A stretch of 64,000 nt of DNA from Caprimulgus europaeus (GCA_907165065.1 OU015541.1:14324501-14388500); one strand, 5' to 3'. Positions 36,279 to 50,671 are shown, numbered from the stretch's first letter. Numbers and translations are program-made. Notes: generated by a model not told the origin, from the sequence alone.

Positions 36279-39200
36279 ATGATATATCTGACAGATAATT
36301 TCTCTCTTATGCTTCATGGTCTCACAGGTAGAGGCTGCACATTCCTCTGTGCTTTGGTCTCCTAGTCTCAGTGGTTTCTTCTGTCACCTGCCTCGTTCCC
36401 CTCCTGATTCAAGCTGAGCATGTTGGTTTCTGCTGTAGCCCTTGCACAGAAATTTGTTATTCACCTGAAAGCTGTAGCCATGTCTGTTGCTGATCTTCCC
36501 TTCTCTAAACTAAGCTGCCCTTGCAGGTCATGCTCCTGAGGGGTCTTGCTCCTGCATGCTGGATTTTTCCACAGCTGGTAGTTTTCTTGAGCAGGTATTA
36601 GAGTTTGTTTTCAGAAGAAGACACCCTACTACTGCCTGTCTACTAACCCAGAAGAGCTGGAGCTTGTCCCTCCTCTGGGAGGCTCATAGGTGGCCTGGAA
36701 AGAGGAGAGGTGCTCCCAGCACTGCCAGCAGTGACCGCAGGTGATGGAGCAGCCCCAGGTGGGATGTCCTGACCTAGCACTTTGGGCAGGACAGGCAGAC
36801 ATCTGTACTGGGGTGGCTTGAACACTTCAGGGAGGATCGAGGAGATGGTGCTTGCAGGGTGGCAGACAGGAGCTGATGGGCAGCAGGGATTTGCTTTCCA
36901 ACAAGTTTGGACAAGTAGGGCCAGCAAGCCTTAATGAAATACATGAAGCTTAAACCTGGCAGGTCTGGGAGCATGCTGGTGGACAAGCTGGTACCAATAT
37001 AATCACTTCTAGAGAGATAATTCAGCTCTAGAGGGGAAGGGAAAATAGCACATGGCTTCATATGAACTGGGCAGCTCTAGCAGTTGTTTCTGCATATACA
37101 GTCAGATGGGCCCTTCTATTGCTGGCACATCTAAAGAGGACAAGAAGGTCACAGGACGAGGTGGTGGAAACATCTACTCCCTTGAACAACATTTATTCTC
37201 GCTTTTAGATCTGACCTCAGGAAGGACCAGAACAGGCTCACCAAGGTACCTGGTCTGAGAGAAGAAATTATTTGCAAGTGGCACCTTTCAGCAGAATTCC
37301 CAAGTGTTACACATTCCTATCATTTCCTCCTTTGCTCCATCCCCAACAGCTGAGTTGTAAGGTTCTTGAAACAGGCTTAGAAATGAGAAAGGAAGAAATG
37401 GCTCTAGGCTGTGCCTGATCAATAGCCAGCATTACCTGATGGCAGTGATTCTTGGAAACTTAGAGGAAAGGCCTCATGATGTTCCTGCTCTTTGGGGAAC
37501 AATTTCTCTGTGGCTAGCCTGCTTTTCTTACATAGAAAACGTATTCTTTTTAAAAGGCTAGATTGCTCCCCAGTTTTTTCCTGTTGGGCCCATGGGGCTT
37601 TCCCCTTATTACAGCAGTGGGAATCATTTAAAAGAGCAGCTCTTGAGCCAGGGGGTCTCTGGGGAGGTGATGATGAGGGATGTCTTTCCTAACACCTTCT
37701 GAGAGAAATTACAGTAATTTTTTTTTTGCAGGAGGGGTGGGATTTTCATGCCTTTCCTGGCTGGAATTACTGTAATGAGGGCAGCTTTTTTTTTTTGCTT
37801 TGCTACTCTAGAGTCAGCATATGCAAACTGTCCTGAATTTGTGTCCTTCCAGGGCATTTCCCAGGCTGTCACCTTCCCTGTCAGCTCATCCTGCACCTCT
37901 TGCAGCTTGCTGATGAGACGTGATGCTGTCCCCAGCCTGACACCTCAGCTTGGCAGGGATGTTGCAGAGCCCCCTGCCATGCACTGGCAACTCTGACTAG
38001 TTTTATTAGCAATATCTCATGTTTTTCTGACATTCTTCCATTTGCTACTCCCCCTGCCCTGCCTGGAAGGTTTTTGCAGCAGTCTCACTTCTTGCTTTGG
38101 GTTGTGTGTGAGCACTGCACACCATGGCTCCAACCTTCAGTTAGACTGCCACATCATAAATACAGATTTCATGAAATAAATAGTACAACAGAAATGGTTT
38201 ATGAGAGCCTCTCCATGAACCCTCAGCTGCTCTCTCCATCCCCAGCACAGCTGAAACCCAGCTGGCCTGCACAGTGACATCAAGAAAAAAATACAGATGA
38301 AACAGGGAGGGTTGAAGAAAGGAGCAGAGCATAAGAAATGTGACCAACAGCAGCTGAGCACTATTCATTCCAGCATTTCTCATTATCTGGATAAGTTTTT
38401 CTAAACTGCTAGTTAATTTTTCACACCACTTGTTCAGTGACTCTGTTACCACACTTGGATTTTCACTCTGGTGTATGACCAAACCCTCTTTCTGAAATCT
38501 TGTGGAAATACAGTGAAGAGATCCATCTCTACCCAGACCTCAGACACCATATATCACCTTCCACTGACAGCCAGAATCTGGTGGAAGTCACTCCATTTCT
38601 TCTCCTGAAGGAAACCCACTTTAAGAGCCAACTCATTTATGTTCCCAGGCTGGTTTGGCTGGATCCACAGCTTGGTGCTGTTCTCCTTTGAAAGTCACTT
38701 ATATTTCAGGTGCATTATTTTTCCAATACAAGAAACCTGTAAGTTTTATAAGGAGCTGCTTTCCCCCTTTCAATGTGTCCTATTTGCTTCTCTCTCAAAC
38801 TAGACTAAAGTCTGTAGTGTCTATAGTCTGCTTTTCTTCCATGTCAACAGTAAGATACAATACATCAACTGGAAATTAAAGAAATTTAGTAAGAAAACGT
38901 GTAGGAAAGCAGGAAAAATCACATCATACAGAGAACAAAGATGCCAGAAATAAAATTGTCTGACAAACATTAGAATTGATAATTAAAAGGGGAGAAAATA
39001 AGTACAAAAGCCTCAACCCCCCCCCCAGAAAACTGTGTAAAAAGCAATGCCTGACTTCAGAAATGAAAAATGCAAGGAACATAACAAATGATTTCAGATC
39101 TGATTCTATCAGAAAGAAATCTGATTTCAAAAAAAGAAAGAAACAGCTATGGAGACACTTTTATAAAAGGATGTACAACAAAAGATTTGAAAATTGTATC

Positions 39201-42200
39201 CTCCAAACTACTTGAAAGAATGACAAAAAAAGGGATACATATTAAAATACACTAATGCTGCAACATCTAATACAAAATGTTCTGTCAGTGAAATAATATT
39301 TTGACAGGTGTGTCGAGATTTACCACCAATCTCAGTGACCCCACAAAAAAACCCAACAAACTCTGAAAGAATCATTTAAAATAGCTGTAACAACTGACTA
39401 GGAATATGGTGGAAGCAAACAGCTCACAATTATCTCTGCCGTAGGAAAGAGATCAAACCTTATTTCTGTGCTATTTTTACAAGAGGCAAAGTAGGACAGT
39501 CCTATCACACTGCTCCAGATAATACTGCCAGCAGAGGCTACTTGAGAGCACACAGTCGAATAAAACACCAGCAAGTCATGAGTTATGAACTGAGGTATGG
39601 CACATTTCCCCAAAATTTAGAGATTTCTAGAAAAATCTGCCACAAGAAACAGCAATCCCATGGAAGCAGGTAGAGGAGTTCCTGGCTGTGGCTCACCATG
39701 ACCATCACTGGAGATATAAGCCTCTGCAGATGGCTCAGAAAGGGGATTTACAGCGGGAGGAGGAAAATGCACCTTCTCTCAAAGGCAGAGCTGAGCCAGA
39801 TGTTCCCAAGGTCACTTGTGCAGGGGTGACCACAAAGAGCATGGTCGTTGGATCTGAAGTGGGGCTGTTAGAAAATGCACTGTTGTTACATCTTGAGGGC
39901 ATCAGTTTAAAGGTAGGCAACTCATGGTGTAGACACACAAGTTTGTCTTGTAACATCTGGTTTCAAATTAATTTCCCCAATTAAAAAAAAAAAAGAGTCA
40001 AAAAAAAGAAGCTGTTGAGAGAAAACAACAAATGAATGTTATGGTCAAGTTACCTTTGATGGCATCAGTGTGATCCCATAACCTTTCTACGGTTATGAGT
40101 GATCTGGATTACCCGGCATCATGTAGCCATATCAGATCGGGTGTTTATTTGCAAAACCAAGCATTTAGAGTATTTTGCCCCTCAGGCCATCAGTTCTGAA
40201 ATTCAAAAGCAAAATAATTGGGACAGTCCATAGGCTGCTGTTTGCAAACCGGTGATATTCCTAAAATATTTGTGAAATTCAGTGAGTAACACCCAGCGCA
40301 GCAGTCAAAGCTGGAGGCCAGATGAAATGACTGTAACCCATTTTAACCTTGATGCCATTAAGTTGCAAATTAAACCACAGTGAAATTAATCTACCAATTT
40401 CACTTAAATGGTGCCAACAATTTGCAAATGCTCTACAGAAGTCTAAAGCCTCAGTGTTTGTGTTTGGTGACAGAATTCAGCTGACCAGGGACAACCTTCA
40501 TTCAGACCAGGCTATGGACTCTAATAACACCCGACCTGTAGTCTCCCTGCCAAGAAGTATAACACAGATTTTAATCTATAAAAGCAAGTTTTCAGACCTT
40601 GAGGACTGGATATTGCATCATCAGTCTCCCATGAAAGCCTCAAACCATACTATGTGGAAAAAAGACATCCATTTGGGATCAGTCAATGGTACAGTAGGAA
40701 GACAATCGAAGAAAGACACTAAAGGTCAGGTGCTTTCCAAAAGAGACAATATATAGGAGGATTCAAACACCAAATTGCCCCAACCAGTCATTCTTATCTA
40801 TCTCAGTCTGCAGTTACTTGGAGTCTTTTCTACCAGAAAGAAAAAGTCCTGCACTGTCCATGTCCTATGATAGATCAAAGTGAGGGACAGGCTGCTCCCC
40901 ACCATCCCCTGAGACAGTGGCCATGGGTGAAGGGAACAGGGACCTTATGGGGGTTTATCATGCCTTGTGCCAGGGGAATAAGCAACATCACAGACTCAAA
41001 GCTTAGACACAGAGCAGTGCAGTGGAAACAACACAGGTGGAAGATGAAGATGTCCCAGAGAAGACCATTGCACTCGAGTTGTTCGCTTACCTCTGTGGCA
41101 AAGCCCAGGAGTTCAGGTACAACTTTAACGATTAAGAGATTAAATATCCACATACAAAAAATTAAATTTCATTAATTGCATGCTTTCTGGTTTCTGACCT
41201 TTTGTTTCTTGCTTGAATTGTATTTTTTAGTCTGTAGACACACTGAAAATGTTGTGAGCTGAGGCTGCTACCCTGCCTGATGTGGGGTCCCTGGCAGGTT
41301 TTGAGGGAGAACATCTACCAGGTGGTGCCAGGTACTTCAGATAGTTCAAAGAAAAAAAGAGGGGACATAAAAGGTTGGAATAAATTTATCAAAATTACAT
41401 CAGTTAGCATATAGGGAAAAATTGTAAGTGCTGTGGATAAATTAAACTCAAATGGATTAGATATTATTTCACATTGCAGTGTAACTATCTCCTTCGGGGT
41501 TTTAAATTGTCCCTATGCTGTAGTTTCTGAATCCATTGGCTAAATTTCAATCAGATCTTACAGAGCAGGGAAGAGGCTTCAAAGGTAATTAAATTCTTAC
41601 AAAATGTGAAAAAATTGGCAACTGAATAAGGAAAAGGTAGTGTAGATATCCTGTGTGAGCTCAAAGTCTAGCAGGCACCAGACAGCGTACAAATTCCAGA
41701 TGAAGCTCAGCCAGGATCTGCAATTACTGCAATGAGACGTGAACCTGCTGCATCGGCCCCACTGCTTGGGGACCACATGTGGTCAAGGGACATGCATGCT
41801 CATGTTTCTCCTTTGCAGGCTTGGATTAGTCCTCTCTCATCCACCAACATAGATGGAGCAGCTCTACCCCAGCCCAAAAGGGCACATGCAACGAGCTGGA
41901 TTGAATGGGAGGGAGCACCTGCAAGGGAGGAGGAGCAGAAGAAGAGGCCATCACCCCACTTAAGTGCTCCACAGAACAATGGAACCTTGATACTGGAGGG
42001 CTGTTTGCCTTAGCCCACTTTCTACAAGAGTCTGGAGTGATGTTTTCTACATCAGAAAAAAAAAGAGTAGATTAATGCAATCAACATAGGAAGATTGATC
42101 TAGCAGTGCAAGTTCTTTATCTGTGGTCTGTAACTGCACTGAGCACTGAAGATTCATTATCCTCTGCACTTTTCAGTGCTTTTAAAATTTATTTTTAAAC

Positions 42201-42589
42201 ATTCATTTTTTTGGGACCTTTCCCCCTTCACCCATAGTGAAAATTCAGCAGGGATTTTCAAAAGACTCCTGAAAATGAGATTTTTTACTGACTGTTTCTA
42301 GGTATTTCAAATCACTCTAGCCTGGGTTGCAATTATTTTTTAAGAAAGAAACCAGCCACTTCAAGGAAGAAGTGTAAAATGAGTTTGCCACTTCCCCTAT
42401 AAAATATTCCATCTTTAAAATCAAAGAAGTAAACCTCTCACAAGCGTGTTGTTGGGTAGAAGGCACAAAAGGCACTTGCATCCTTTCTGCCCTGCTGCAT
42501 CTCTGCTGTCCCCAAGGATGTCACTAGCAGGAAAGGTTTTCCTGGTGGGTTGCTGCAATCATGCAGGTGTCGTTATGTCCACAAGGACA
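36279..42589. other. About 6.3 kb with no recognised gene or repeat
   Basis: I found no family match. There is a C10 run at 39017-39026 and A-rich stretches at about 39985-40010. A 135-codon open frame at 40349-40756 lacks any recognisable motif and is likely chance. Confidence 0.5.
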
Positions 42590-43106
42590 ATCATAGAATT
42601 GTCCCAGACTGGTTTGGGTGGGAAGGGACCTTAAAGCTCATCCAGTCTCAACCCCCCTGCCAGCAGCAGGGACACCTTCCACTAGACCAGGTTGCTCAAA
42701 GCCTCATCCAACCTGGCCAAGAACACTTCCAGGGAGGAGTAGCCACAGCTTCTCTGGGCAACCTGGGCCAGTGTCTCACCACCCTCACACCAAAGAATTT
42801 CTTCCTAATATCCAATCTAAACCTCCCCTCCTTCATTTTAGGGCCATTTCCCCTCGTTCTGTCATCAACTGCCCTTATAAAAAGTCCACCCCCAGCCTTC
42901 TTGGAGGCCCTTCAGGTACTGGGAGGCCACTAGAAGGCTCCCCGGAGCCTTCTCCTCTCCAGGCTGAACAGCCCCAACTCTCTCAGCCTGTCCTCACAGC
43001 AGAGCTGCTCCAGCCCTCACATCATCCCCGTGGCCTCCTCTGGACTTGTTTTAAGTAGTCCATGTCCTTCTTGTGTTGGAGGCTCCAGAACTGAACGCAA
43101 TCATCC
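42590..43106 (-). mobile_element. CR1 LINE, ~0.5-kb 3' fragment
   Basis: This is a - strand CR1 with its 3' end at the left ('aatcatagaattg', then 'ttgggtgggaagggacc'). It runs through 'aatttcttcctaatatcc' and 'ctccaggctgaacagccc' to 'gtccttcttgtgttgga'. Open frames here are repeat remnants. Confidence 0.95.
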
Positions 43107-44401
43107 TGAGCATAGGAGTATTTGCAGGGAGCTTACTATTTGCCACATTTCACTGGTTAAAACACTTCCACAATACCTCAGACATGCAAATCACTTCTCT
43201 GCTTGAAGGCGTATCTATGTGACCCACCGCCGTGGTGACTATCTCACCACACCCGAGCCCCAGGGCAGCTCGGGTGTTCACTATCTCTGCTGGGGACAGG
43301 AGTCCACTTTGCAAACCAGTGAAACACACAGGTATGTGCCGGTTCCCTTCTTATGCTTCTCCACGCTCAATACTCACACCTCCTCCTGGCATCCCAGAGA
43401 GCGCTCAGCCCTGCAGAGGAGAAGGTATCACAGCTCAGCAAGGGCCTGACTTGCTCCAGAAAACAAAGTATGGGCTGGAACTAATGCACAGGAGATGGCC
43501 TTGGTGTTCTGTTTTCTTTTGCTTGGGGTTTTTTTTTTGTTTGTTTGTTTTGGGGTTTTTTTTTGGCCAGCCAAGCTGTCTGTACTCTGGGTTTGGGATT
43601 CCTTCAGCTGCATAGAAGGGGACATGATTTATTGAAACTGAAAAGCTCGCAGACAAAACGGCTGTGCAATTGTTTTGTATCTGACACGATCATTAGTAGT
43701 ATTCTTTCTTGTGGAGCTGAGAAGGACACTTATAAAACATCTAACAAGCTGCTAAGGAGGTTGCCTAAAGCACTGGTTTTTCCAAATGTGTTTCTTGAGC
43801 CTGTTCTTCCCTGCTCTGTACGTGTTTCAAGCTCAGTTGCTTTTTATGGAAGAGACTTCAAACGATATTACTAAAGGGGGTTTCTGACAGTTTTGTGGGC
43901 ACCCTCATCAAATATTGAACCTAGGCTAGCTAGTGATCACATCATATCAAGATGACTGAAAGAGGCCAGTACAAGCTAAGCAGGTGTGCTGTAGAGCAGA
44001 GGGGTGTCCTGATCTCCTATTTTACTTTATTGAAGAGCAATAACCCCCTCTGTGCACATGCATCGTGCAAGTCCTCCAGATCCATTTTCTACCAAGCACA
44101 GTTAGTCAGGTGTTGATCTCCAAGCTAAGGATGCTGTTGGAGTGGTTTGGATGGTCTCCTGTGGGTAACTTGCTGTTGGCTGCTTCAGCTAGGAGTTACC
44201 CTGTGGTCCAGCCTGCCTGGATATCCTGGTCCAGCTAAAACAGATGTTGGTTGAAAGCAGCTGGTGACACTTTCTCAGGGGACAGACATCTATTTCAAAC
44301 AGTCACTATCTCGATTTACCCAAGTGTTAGGAGAAAGAACAAGATTTGACAGTCAGTAGCGCCCAGCTTGCCCTCCTGACAGCTCTGCTCTCATGCTGGA
44401 G
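43107..44401. other. No gene recognised
   Basis: About 1.3 kb between two CR1 pieces. It includes a G/T-rich low-complexity tract at 43525-43567 and nothing else I can name. Confidence 0.45.
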
Positions 44402-44580
44402 TCATAAAATCATTTGGTTGGAAAAGACCTTTGAGATCATTGAGTCCAACCATACCTGTCTGCTAAACCATATCTCTGAGCACCTTGTCTATCCATCTTT
44501 TAAATAACTCCAGGAATGGGGACTCAACCACTTCCCTAGGCAGCCCATTCCAGTGCCTGAGTAGAGCTCTTGCATAATAA
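44402..44580 (-). mobile_element. CR1 LINE, 3'-end fragment
   Basis: About 180 bp on the - strand: 'cataaaatcatttggttgg', then 'ccttgtctatccatctttt' and 'cagcccattccagtgcctg'. It is of the same CR1 subtype as at 7728 and rather diverged. Confidence 0.9.
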
Positions 44581-45714
44581 CATCCCCACACCAGAGATGG
44601 AACATGCCTTCTCCTTCTGGAGGAAAGCAAATCCAAGGACTTGGAAACTGGTGCTGGCCAGATCTGCACAGAATAACTCTGGTTAAGGGGACTGTGGCTT
44701 GAGTTGAGCAGGAACTGCCTTTCTAATCATTAGTGTGGAGTTTATTATCAGTCATCCCTGGCTCTCATCTGACACTTTTCATCAGCAGAACACAAAGCAT
44801 GTTGTCGAAAAAGGTCAAAATCATGATCACCATTTTAAAGATGGAGAAGCTGAGACACAGAGCCCACCAGCCTCAGAGCAAGTCACCCTGCAGGCAGCTG
44901 GCAGAACTGAGGACAGCATCCCACAGTCCTCAAGCCCAGCCCAGTGCTCTGGCCTCCCTATTCCCATCATTAGCACTGGGAAGACTACCTCTAATTGGTG
45001 TTGAATGATTGAAAGTGGAAGGAGCTGTCGTCATGGATACAGCATCTGCAGGCTCTCCTCTGCCTTGGTTGGAGCTCTTCTCTTCCACAATAGCTCTGTG
45101 GTCCTCAAACATCAGTGCAATAATGAGCACAGAAACAGCAGTTCATTTGCAAGCGGTGCAAATGCTTTGCCATGGCATGCAGAATAACCAGTCAGCTGTG
45201 ACCTTCTGAGATTAACTGAGCTGGCTGATGCACTGATTTCTCTAGCACCAACTGGAGCAGACTGTAGCAGGACCTGTTGGATCTGTTACCTCCCGTAACT
45301 TCTGTCCAGGATTCACAGCAGAGCAGCATCTGCATTCTCTGTCTCCATAACTACCCAGGAGTTGAAACCCAGCTTTACAGCCATTATGCTGAACTTGGGG
45401 GCAGTCTGACAGCTGTCACACTCATCACATCTTCCTGAGACAGGAAGGCTCAGTCAACACTACAAAGGATCCAAAGAGCAGTTTCCAGGTAGAGAGTCTC
45501 TGTTCCCATGACACGAAGCACTAGGACATGCCTTTTGTTGTCTAACAGCAGCAGACCCATAAGATGAATCCATTTGCTCTTTTCTACCTGTGGCGAGATT
45601 TTGTCTGCCAAGGTGGGTATAGCAAAACACCGTGCTTTCCAAAAGAGCTGTGAAAAACAAGTGGTAAAGACAGGGTGCAAGAGAGGGTAGGAGCAGTGCC
45701 TTGGAAGTCAGTGT
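44581..45714. other. No gene recognised
   Basis: About 1.1 kb of non-coding-looking DNA between CR1 pieces. Confidence 0.45.
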
Positions 45715-46327
45715 GTCCTGGCAGCCAAGAGGGACCCCCGTGTCCTGGGGGCATCCAGCACTGCACTGCGAGTCGGGCGAGGGAGGGGAGTGCTCTGCTC
45801 TGCACTGGGGCGGCCTCACCTCCAGCACTGGGGGCAGTTTGGGCACCACAGGAGAAAAAGGATCTAAAGCTGCTGGAGAGTGTCCAGAGGAGGGACACAA
45901 CATTGGGAAAGGGTTTAGAGGGGAAGGAGTTTAGAAGGGTATGAGGAGAGGTTTGTTCAGCCTGGAGAAGAGGAGACTGAGAGAAGATCTCATGGTGATC
46001 TAGAACTTCCTCCCAAAGGAAGAGGAGGGGCAGGCGCTGAGCTCTTCTCTCTGGCCACCAACGCCAGGAGCAGAGGCCATGGCAGGAAGATGTGGCAGGG
46101 GAGGGTGAGGTTGGCCAAGAGGAAAAGGTTCTTGAGGCAGAGGGTGGTGGAGCACTGGAACAGGCTCTGCAGGGAGGTGCTCATGGCCCCAAGCCTGAGA
46201 AGATTCCAGCAGCATTTGGCCAAGGCCCTCAGGGACATGGTGTGAATGTTGGGCTTGTCCTGTGCAGGGACAGGAGTTGGACTCCATCATCCTTGGGGAT
46301 CCAACTCACAACATTCTGTGATTCTGT
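45715..46327 (+). mobile_element. CR1 LINE, diverged ~0.6-kb 3' fragment
   Basis: This + strand copy begins near 'gtgtcctggcagccaag' and passes 'gctggagagtgtccagagg', 'cagcctggagaagaggag' and 'ggtggtggagcactggaac'. It ends at 'caacattctgtgattctg'. It is more divergent than the other copies, which suggests an older subfamily. Confidence 0.9.
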
Positions 46328-48028
46328 TTTTGAAAGGTTTTCTGCAGGAGTTCAGGTGCTGTCTGGCCAAGGCATCCCTCTCTTTGTAACTGGCACTTCT
46401 TTCCTCTGATGGCAGCTAAAGGCAGTGAAGAGGGACATCTGCTTGACTTTCTACTGCATGGCAGATCAAGCTCAGCACAGGAACAGAAACATTAACATCT
46501 CTATTTTCTGGGAAACCTGCAGGGTTTAGGATTGATCCTTCACTGCCTTGGTGCACCTGATGGGCATGGTACAGCAGGAGCAGTCCTCCTCCTGAGAAAG
46601 ACTGTGGTCCTCTGAAGGTTTGTGCTGTACTGATGAGCAGGATGAAGCTCATCTTCTGGAAGATGTTTGGAAGCAGTGGTAGCTGCCATTTCCACAGGCT
46701 CAAAATTCAGTTTCTCATATAAACATCCTCAGGAGACTCACTTCACAGAGAAGACTGCATGACCAGCTCAAGACACCTAAAGCCTTTCTGTCCCAGTACA
46801 AGGTGACAAACCATAAGGAGTCTGATCATCCAAAGATTTCCCAGGAGCTCTGTCATGTGGAAGACCTACTCAGCCTAACTCCTCTACTCAACACCACAAG
46901 ACCCAGCCTGGGCTCTACCCCTGATACACTGGCTCTGCTGCACAAGGGACGTTCATAGCTGGGGGTGTGAGGAGCAATGAGAGGCAAGTCGTGGGAAGGA
47001 TGTGGAAGGATGGAGTGTTTTGGAGATGCTGCTTTCACAGTCCAAAGCAGCAGGTGAAGGATTGACATCAAGGCAAACAGCACAAACCCTGCTCCTTCCT
47101 CAAGGCCTTCTGGGGTGATGGATCCTCTGACATGACACCACTGTTTCAGGGCTCGTCTGGAGGACAGTTCGTACTTGGAGGATTTTTAACTCTTTTGCAG
47201 AAAAGATACAAGGGAGCATCCAGAGGATTGAGACTCTGATTGCTCCCATGTTCTCTATTATGGTGATAGTGAGCTCTGATGAGAGAGGATATGTCAGAGC
47301 CTCCAGATTGACTTCATTAACCTCTAACATCACTCTTGCCAGCAGTTTCATGGCCATTACAACAGGCTTATTTTGCAGCCTCACAATCACCCAAGATCAT
47401 CATCCAGAAAACAGCACGACACTGTGATCTCTGTGCAGCCAGGGCCATTCAAAGTGGTTGGTTTTGGGGTTTTTTGTTGTTTTTTTTCTTTCTTTTTTTA
47501 AACACTAATTTCCCATTAAATACAACTGAGAAACCACAGCTAATGCCTTATATTTAGTGTAAAAATTAGAATCTTTGGTACTTAGTGTCCATCATCTGAG
47601 CAACTGAATTACTCTTCATGTTCAGAATCCAGGGACATAAGGAGGTCTGTAGATAACTGGTACCTGGACGTGTGACACATGGAACCTGGTCTGTGAAGGA
47701 CTGTGGCACCTCAGACAAACTTAGAACTGAATTACCCCTTAAATAACCCAAAATCTTATTGCTCATCAATAATGTTATCTAGGAACATGAAACTGCTTTT
47801 ACACATGCCCATAGCTATTGCTGACAAAACAGAAACAACCAAGTCAGCATCTGTTTGGGATCACCCAGTCAAACACTTTTCTTTTTCTGGGAACCTTTAA
47901 GGTTTTTTTTGGCAGCTATTCAGCACATATTTATTCCTCTCCAAGCCCAGTAGCTGTGCTACTCTCATGCAAAAATACAAGTGGTGTTACTATACACACG
48001 CTGATGCTAAAGAATTGGCATGTCCAGA
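46328..48028. other. No gene recognised
   Basis: About 1.7 kb with a T/G-rich tract at 47460-47500. No repeat family or exon is apparent. Confidence 0.45.
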
Positions 48029-48238
48029 TGCCCACGGAGCTGACCCATTGCAATATTCCTCACCCCTGAGATCTTGCGCTTGCAGAGGGACAAACACAAA
48101 GTCCTTCAGTGCCAGGGACACAAATGCCAACATGGGGATGTTCTCAGCGTTTCTCTCCTGACAAATCCCAGCTGAACCCAACCCCCAGCGCTGTTCCAGC
48201 TGCTGAACAGAACCAGCTCTGGCCCAGCTCACACCAGG
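48029..48238 (-). mobile_element. LTR-like fragment, inverted partner of 336-545
   Basis: The reverse complement of this segment matches 336-545 over its whole ~210 bp without gaps and with six mismatches by eye (about 97%). Both edges are abrupt. In copy 1 the match continues into a probable ERVL-type LTR end, so this is likely a truncated LTR fragment of the same family. It holds no complete gene and is a fossil. Confidence 0.75.
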
Positions 48239-50320
48239 CCCTGTAGCTGCCGTGCTATCCTGATGGATGGCGGATGGGGCTAAGCTCATGGACACTGGAA
48301 AGCAAGGAAGGTAATCTCGTTCACTTCATGTGTGGGTGGGTGCCAGTCCTGTCTGCTCTGCCACTGGAGTCCAGATTCCTCTGGCAGGTAACAGCAGAGC
48401 AGACCCAAGCTGATGTTACACTGGTGCTACCTACTCATAGTTTTTGCTTCTGATTTTCTTTTTAGATGAAGGCAATGACAGACAATGTATTTGAGGAGCT
48501 GGGGCTTTGGATGGAGGCTAGAACACAAACACTTTATTTCTTCTCCTGCAAGCAAAACAAAATCACATCAAACCTGACCCTGCAATGCTTCAGTGTTGAG
48601 CTCCCACTCAGCAGCAGACTGGCTGCATGTTGGACAGTGCATGCATAGAAGTAAAGCAGTGACCCTTAGTGGGGTCAGGGTACTGAGAGGAAACCTGAAA
48701 CATCCCACTCCCACTCAAGGCTTTCCAACGAGACCGCATGCAACTGCCTGAATCATCAGCTGTACGAGCAGGGGCTCTCTTCCCAGGCTGGCTGCTCTCC
48801 CTGGGAGTGTACAGAGAATTTAACTTTTTCTTTTTTTTTTGGAAGATCTCACCAAATTGTGATGACATGAAAATTTGTGTGTTGTGTTTTGGAGAGATGG
48901 TGTTGCTCTTTTGTAGTAGTCCTTCCCATTGTTGCCAAATGAAAGTCAGCCTTTGTCCTTGATCAGCTGCTGCCCCCATCACTGTGTCCTCATCACTGCT
49001 GTCCCCATCACTGTGCCCTTATTTATCTTTATCCTGATGGGTCAGAGCCATGTTCTGCGTGCATTTGTATGACTATCCTTCCCCCTATATAATACTTGAA
49101 CTGCTCATTTGATTTTGGGTTCAACAGAACATCAAAGGCCCCAAGATCCCAAGAAAATCAGATGAAGAAGTGGCCCAGGAGGGGGCAATCCTTGGCAATG
49201 CCTCCTCTGAAGAGAAGGATGTGGCGTGACTTACGCTTCATTAATCATCAGAGAGGCTGGAGAAAAGCAGCCCCAGGACACAAATCTGTGGGAAACCCCT
49301 TGCTCCTGGGACAGGTTGTTCAGTATAATTGCTCCTCTGTGAATTAAACAAGAGCCATTTCCAAGACTTCCATATTTTAAAGTCACTAGATTTCTCACAA
49401 GGAGTGTCCTTCAGGACCCAGATACTGCTGGCGTTCCTCTTCCTGCTAATGGTGCCCACCACCACGAGGCAAGTCCCTGCATGGTCTGAGACTCCATGAG
49501 TCAGAAGAGTCTTTCTGTAAGGAAGTAAAGCTCTGTTAAGGGGGAAAGACCATGGCTGGTCATCCCCCAGCTGCTAGGCGCCCAAATTTCAACTCCAGCA
49601 CAGGGATGAATGTAAGCTGCTATTCCCAAAAATGTGTGCAAAGATCAGTGGGCTGTTGGGCAATTGTGTTTGAAGGAAAGTGGATAGTCTGAGGTGATGG
49701 CACAGTCAGATCAGCCCTGAAAGCACACTCTGAACCCAAGCAGAAGGGATCTAACCTGGCTTCTAATCAGTTTCATGCACAGGATTCTCACTCTGCAGGT
49801 CTTTGGGGAATATATAGAGAGATCAGGCTTTCCAGGGACTTCAAGACAAGAAACTTCCAGTGTTTCTAAGACTTGACATCAGCTGAGCAGCTACTTCTGT
49901 CACTAAACATTTAGCTCTAGCAGGTATAAGCAATAGAAATCCCACCTTAGGTGTGAAGTCCTCCTCTGGATTTGTTTTACTATATTTGCTTTTCTTTTCT
50001 GGTTATTGTTTCCCATCAAAAAAAACCCAAATAAAACTAATTGCCATTTCCAGATGGTGTGTGACCTGAGGCATGATCATGGAGAGTGCATGGTCCATGC
50101 CAGCAATGCCTCTTTCATTTTGCAGGAGCACTGGCCTTGGAAGGGAGCTCCTTTAGACAGGGTAAGGTGTACCTGCCTAATTGCACAGTAATTAATTAGC
50201 CACAGCAGGGCCCATCTCTGCCTCATTCCACCTCTAATTAGCCAGGACAGAGAGTCTCCTTTCTGATGCTTCCCAGAGATGTCAGTCACCGAGGGTCCCT
50301 CCTCACCCCCACTCTCCCAG
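48239..50320. other. No gene recognised upstream of the perilipin gene
   Basis: About 2 kb. It holds a short imperfect tandem repeat of 'gtccccatcactg' units at 48971-49018. The AT-rich stretch at about 50190-50240, with 'agtaattaattagcc' and 'ctctaattagccagg', could be a homeodomain-type or HNF1-like binding region near the perilipin promoter, but this is only inference. Confidence 0.4.
48971..49018. repeat. Short imperfect tandem repeat
   Basis: Three to four imperfect units based on 'ccccatcactgtgtcct' lie head to tail. Confidence 0.7.
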
Positions 50321-50324
50321 CCAG

Positions 50325-50334
50325 CATAAAAAGG
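50325..50334 (+). promoter_or_regulatory. TATA-like box of the perilipin gene (candidate)
   Basis: The sequence 'cataaaaagg' lies about 720 bp upstream of the start codon. Initiation would fall near 50,355. A short untranslated first exon could end at the donor-like 'aaaag|gtactc' at 50414, to be joined to the exon that starts at 51045. The donor is weak, so this first exon is only a proposal. Confidence 0.35.
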
Positions 50335-50671
50335 CAGAACAGGGAGAATGGAGCATGGTGTGTTGTCTGGTTCTTCCTTGCTGGTTGCCTGATTGCTTCC
50401 AACAGGACAAAAAGGTACTCTTCTCAGAGGTTCAGGGGAAGTTTTGGTGGCATTAAGGCTTTAATTATTCTACAAACTCCTGGTTCATGTTTAGATGTTT
50501 CTTACTTAATGTAATTACAGAATGGAATTAGTCTTAATGAACATAAGGTTGCTTGTAGTCCTGTTTGAAAGATTAGATACAGCCTGGGTTGGCTTTGAGT
50601 GAAGTTAGTTCAGGTTGGGGTGTGCTAACAGCAGTAGATCAACTTTTTGAGATGTGGTCTTTTATTTTTTC

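Noticed and set aside
40349-40756. 135-codon open frame on the + strand
   Set aside because: No recognisable domain; composition is like its non-coding surroundings.
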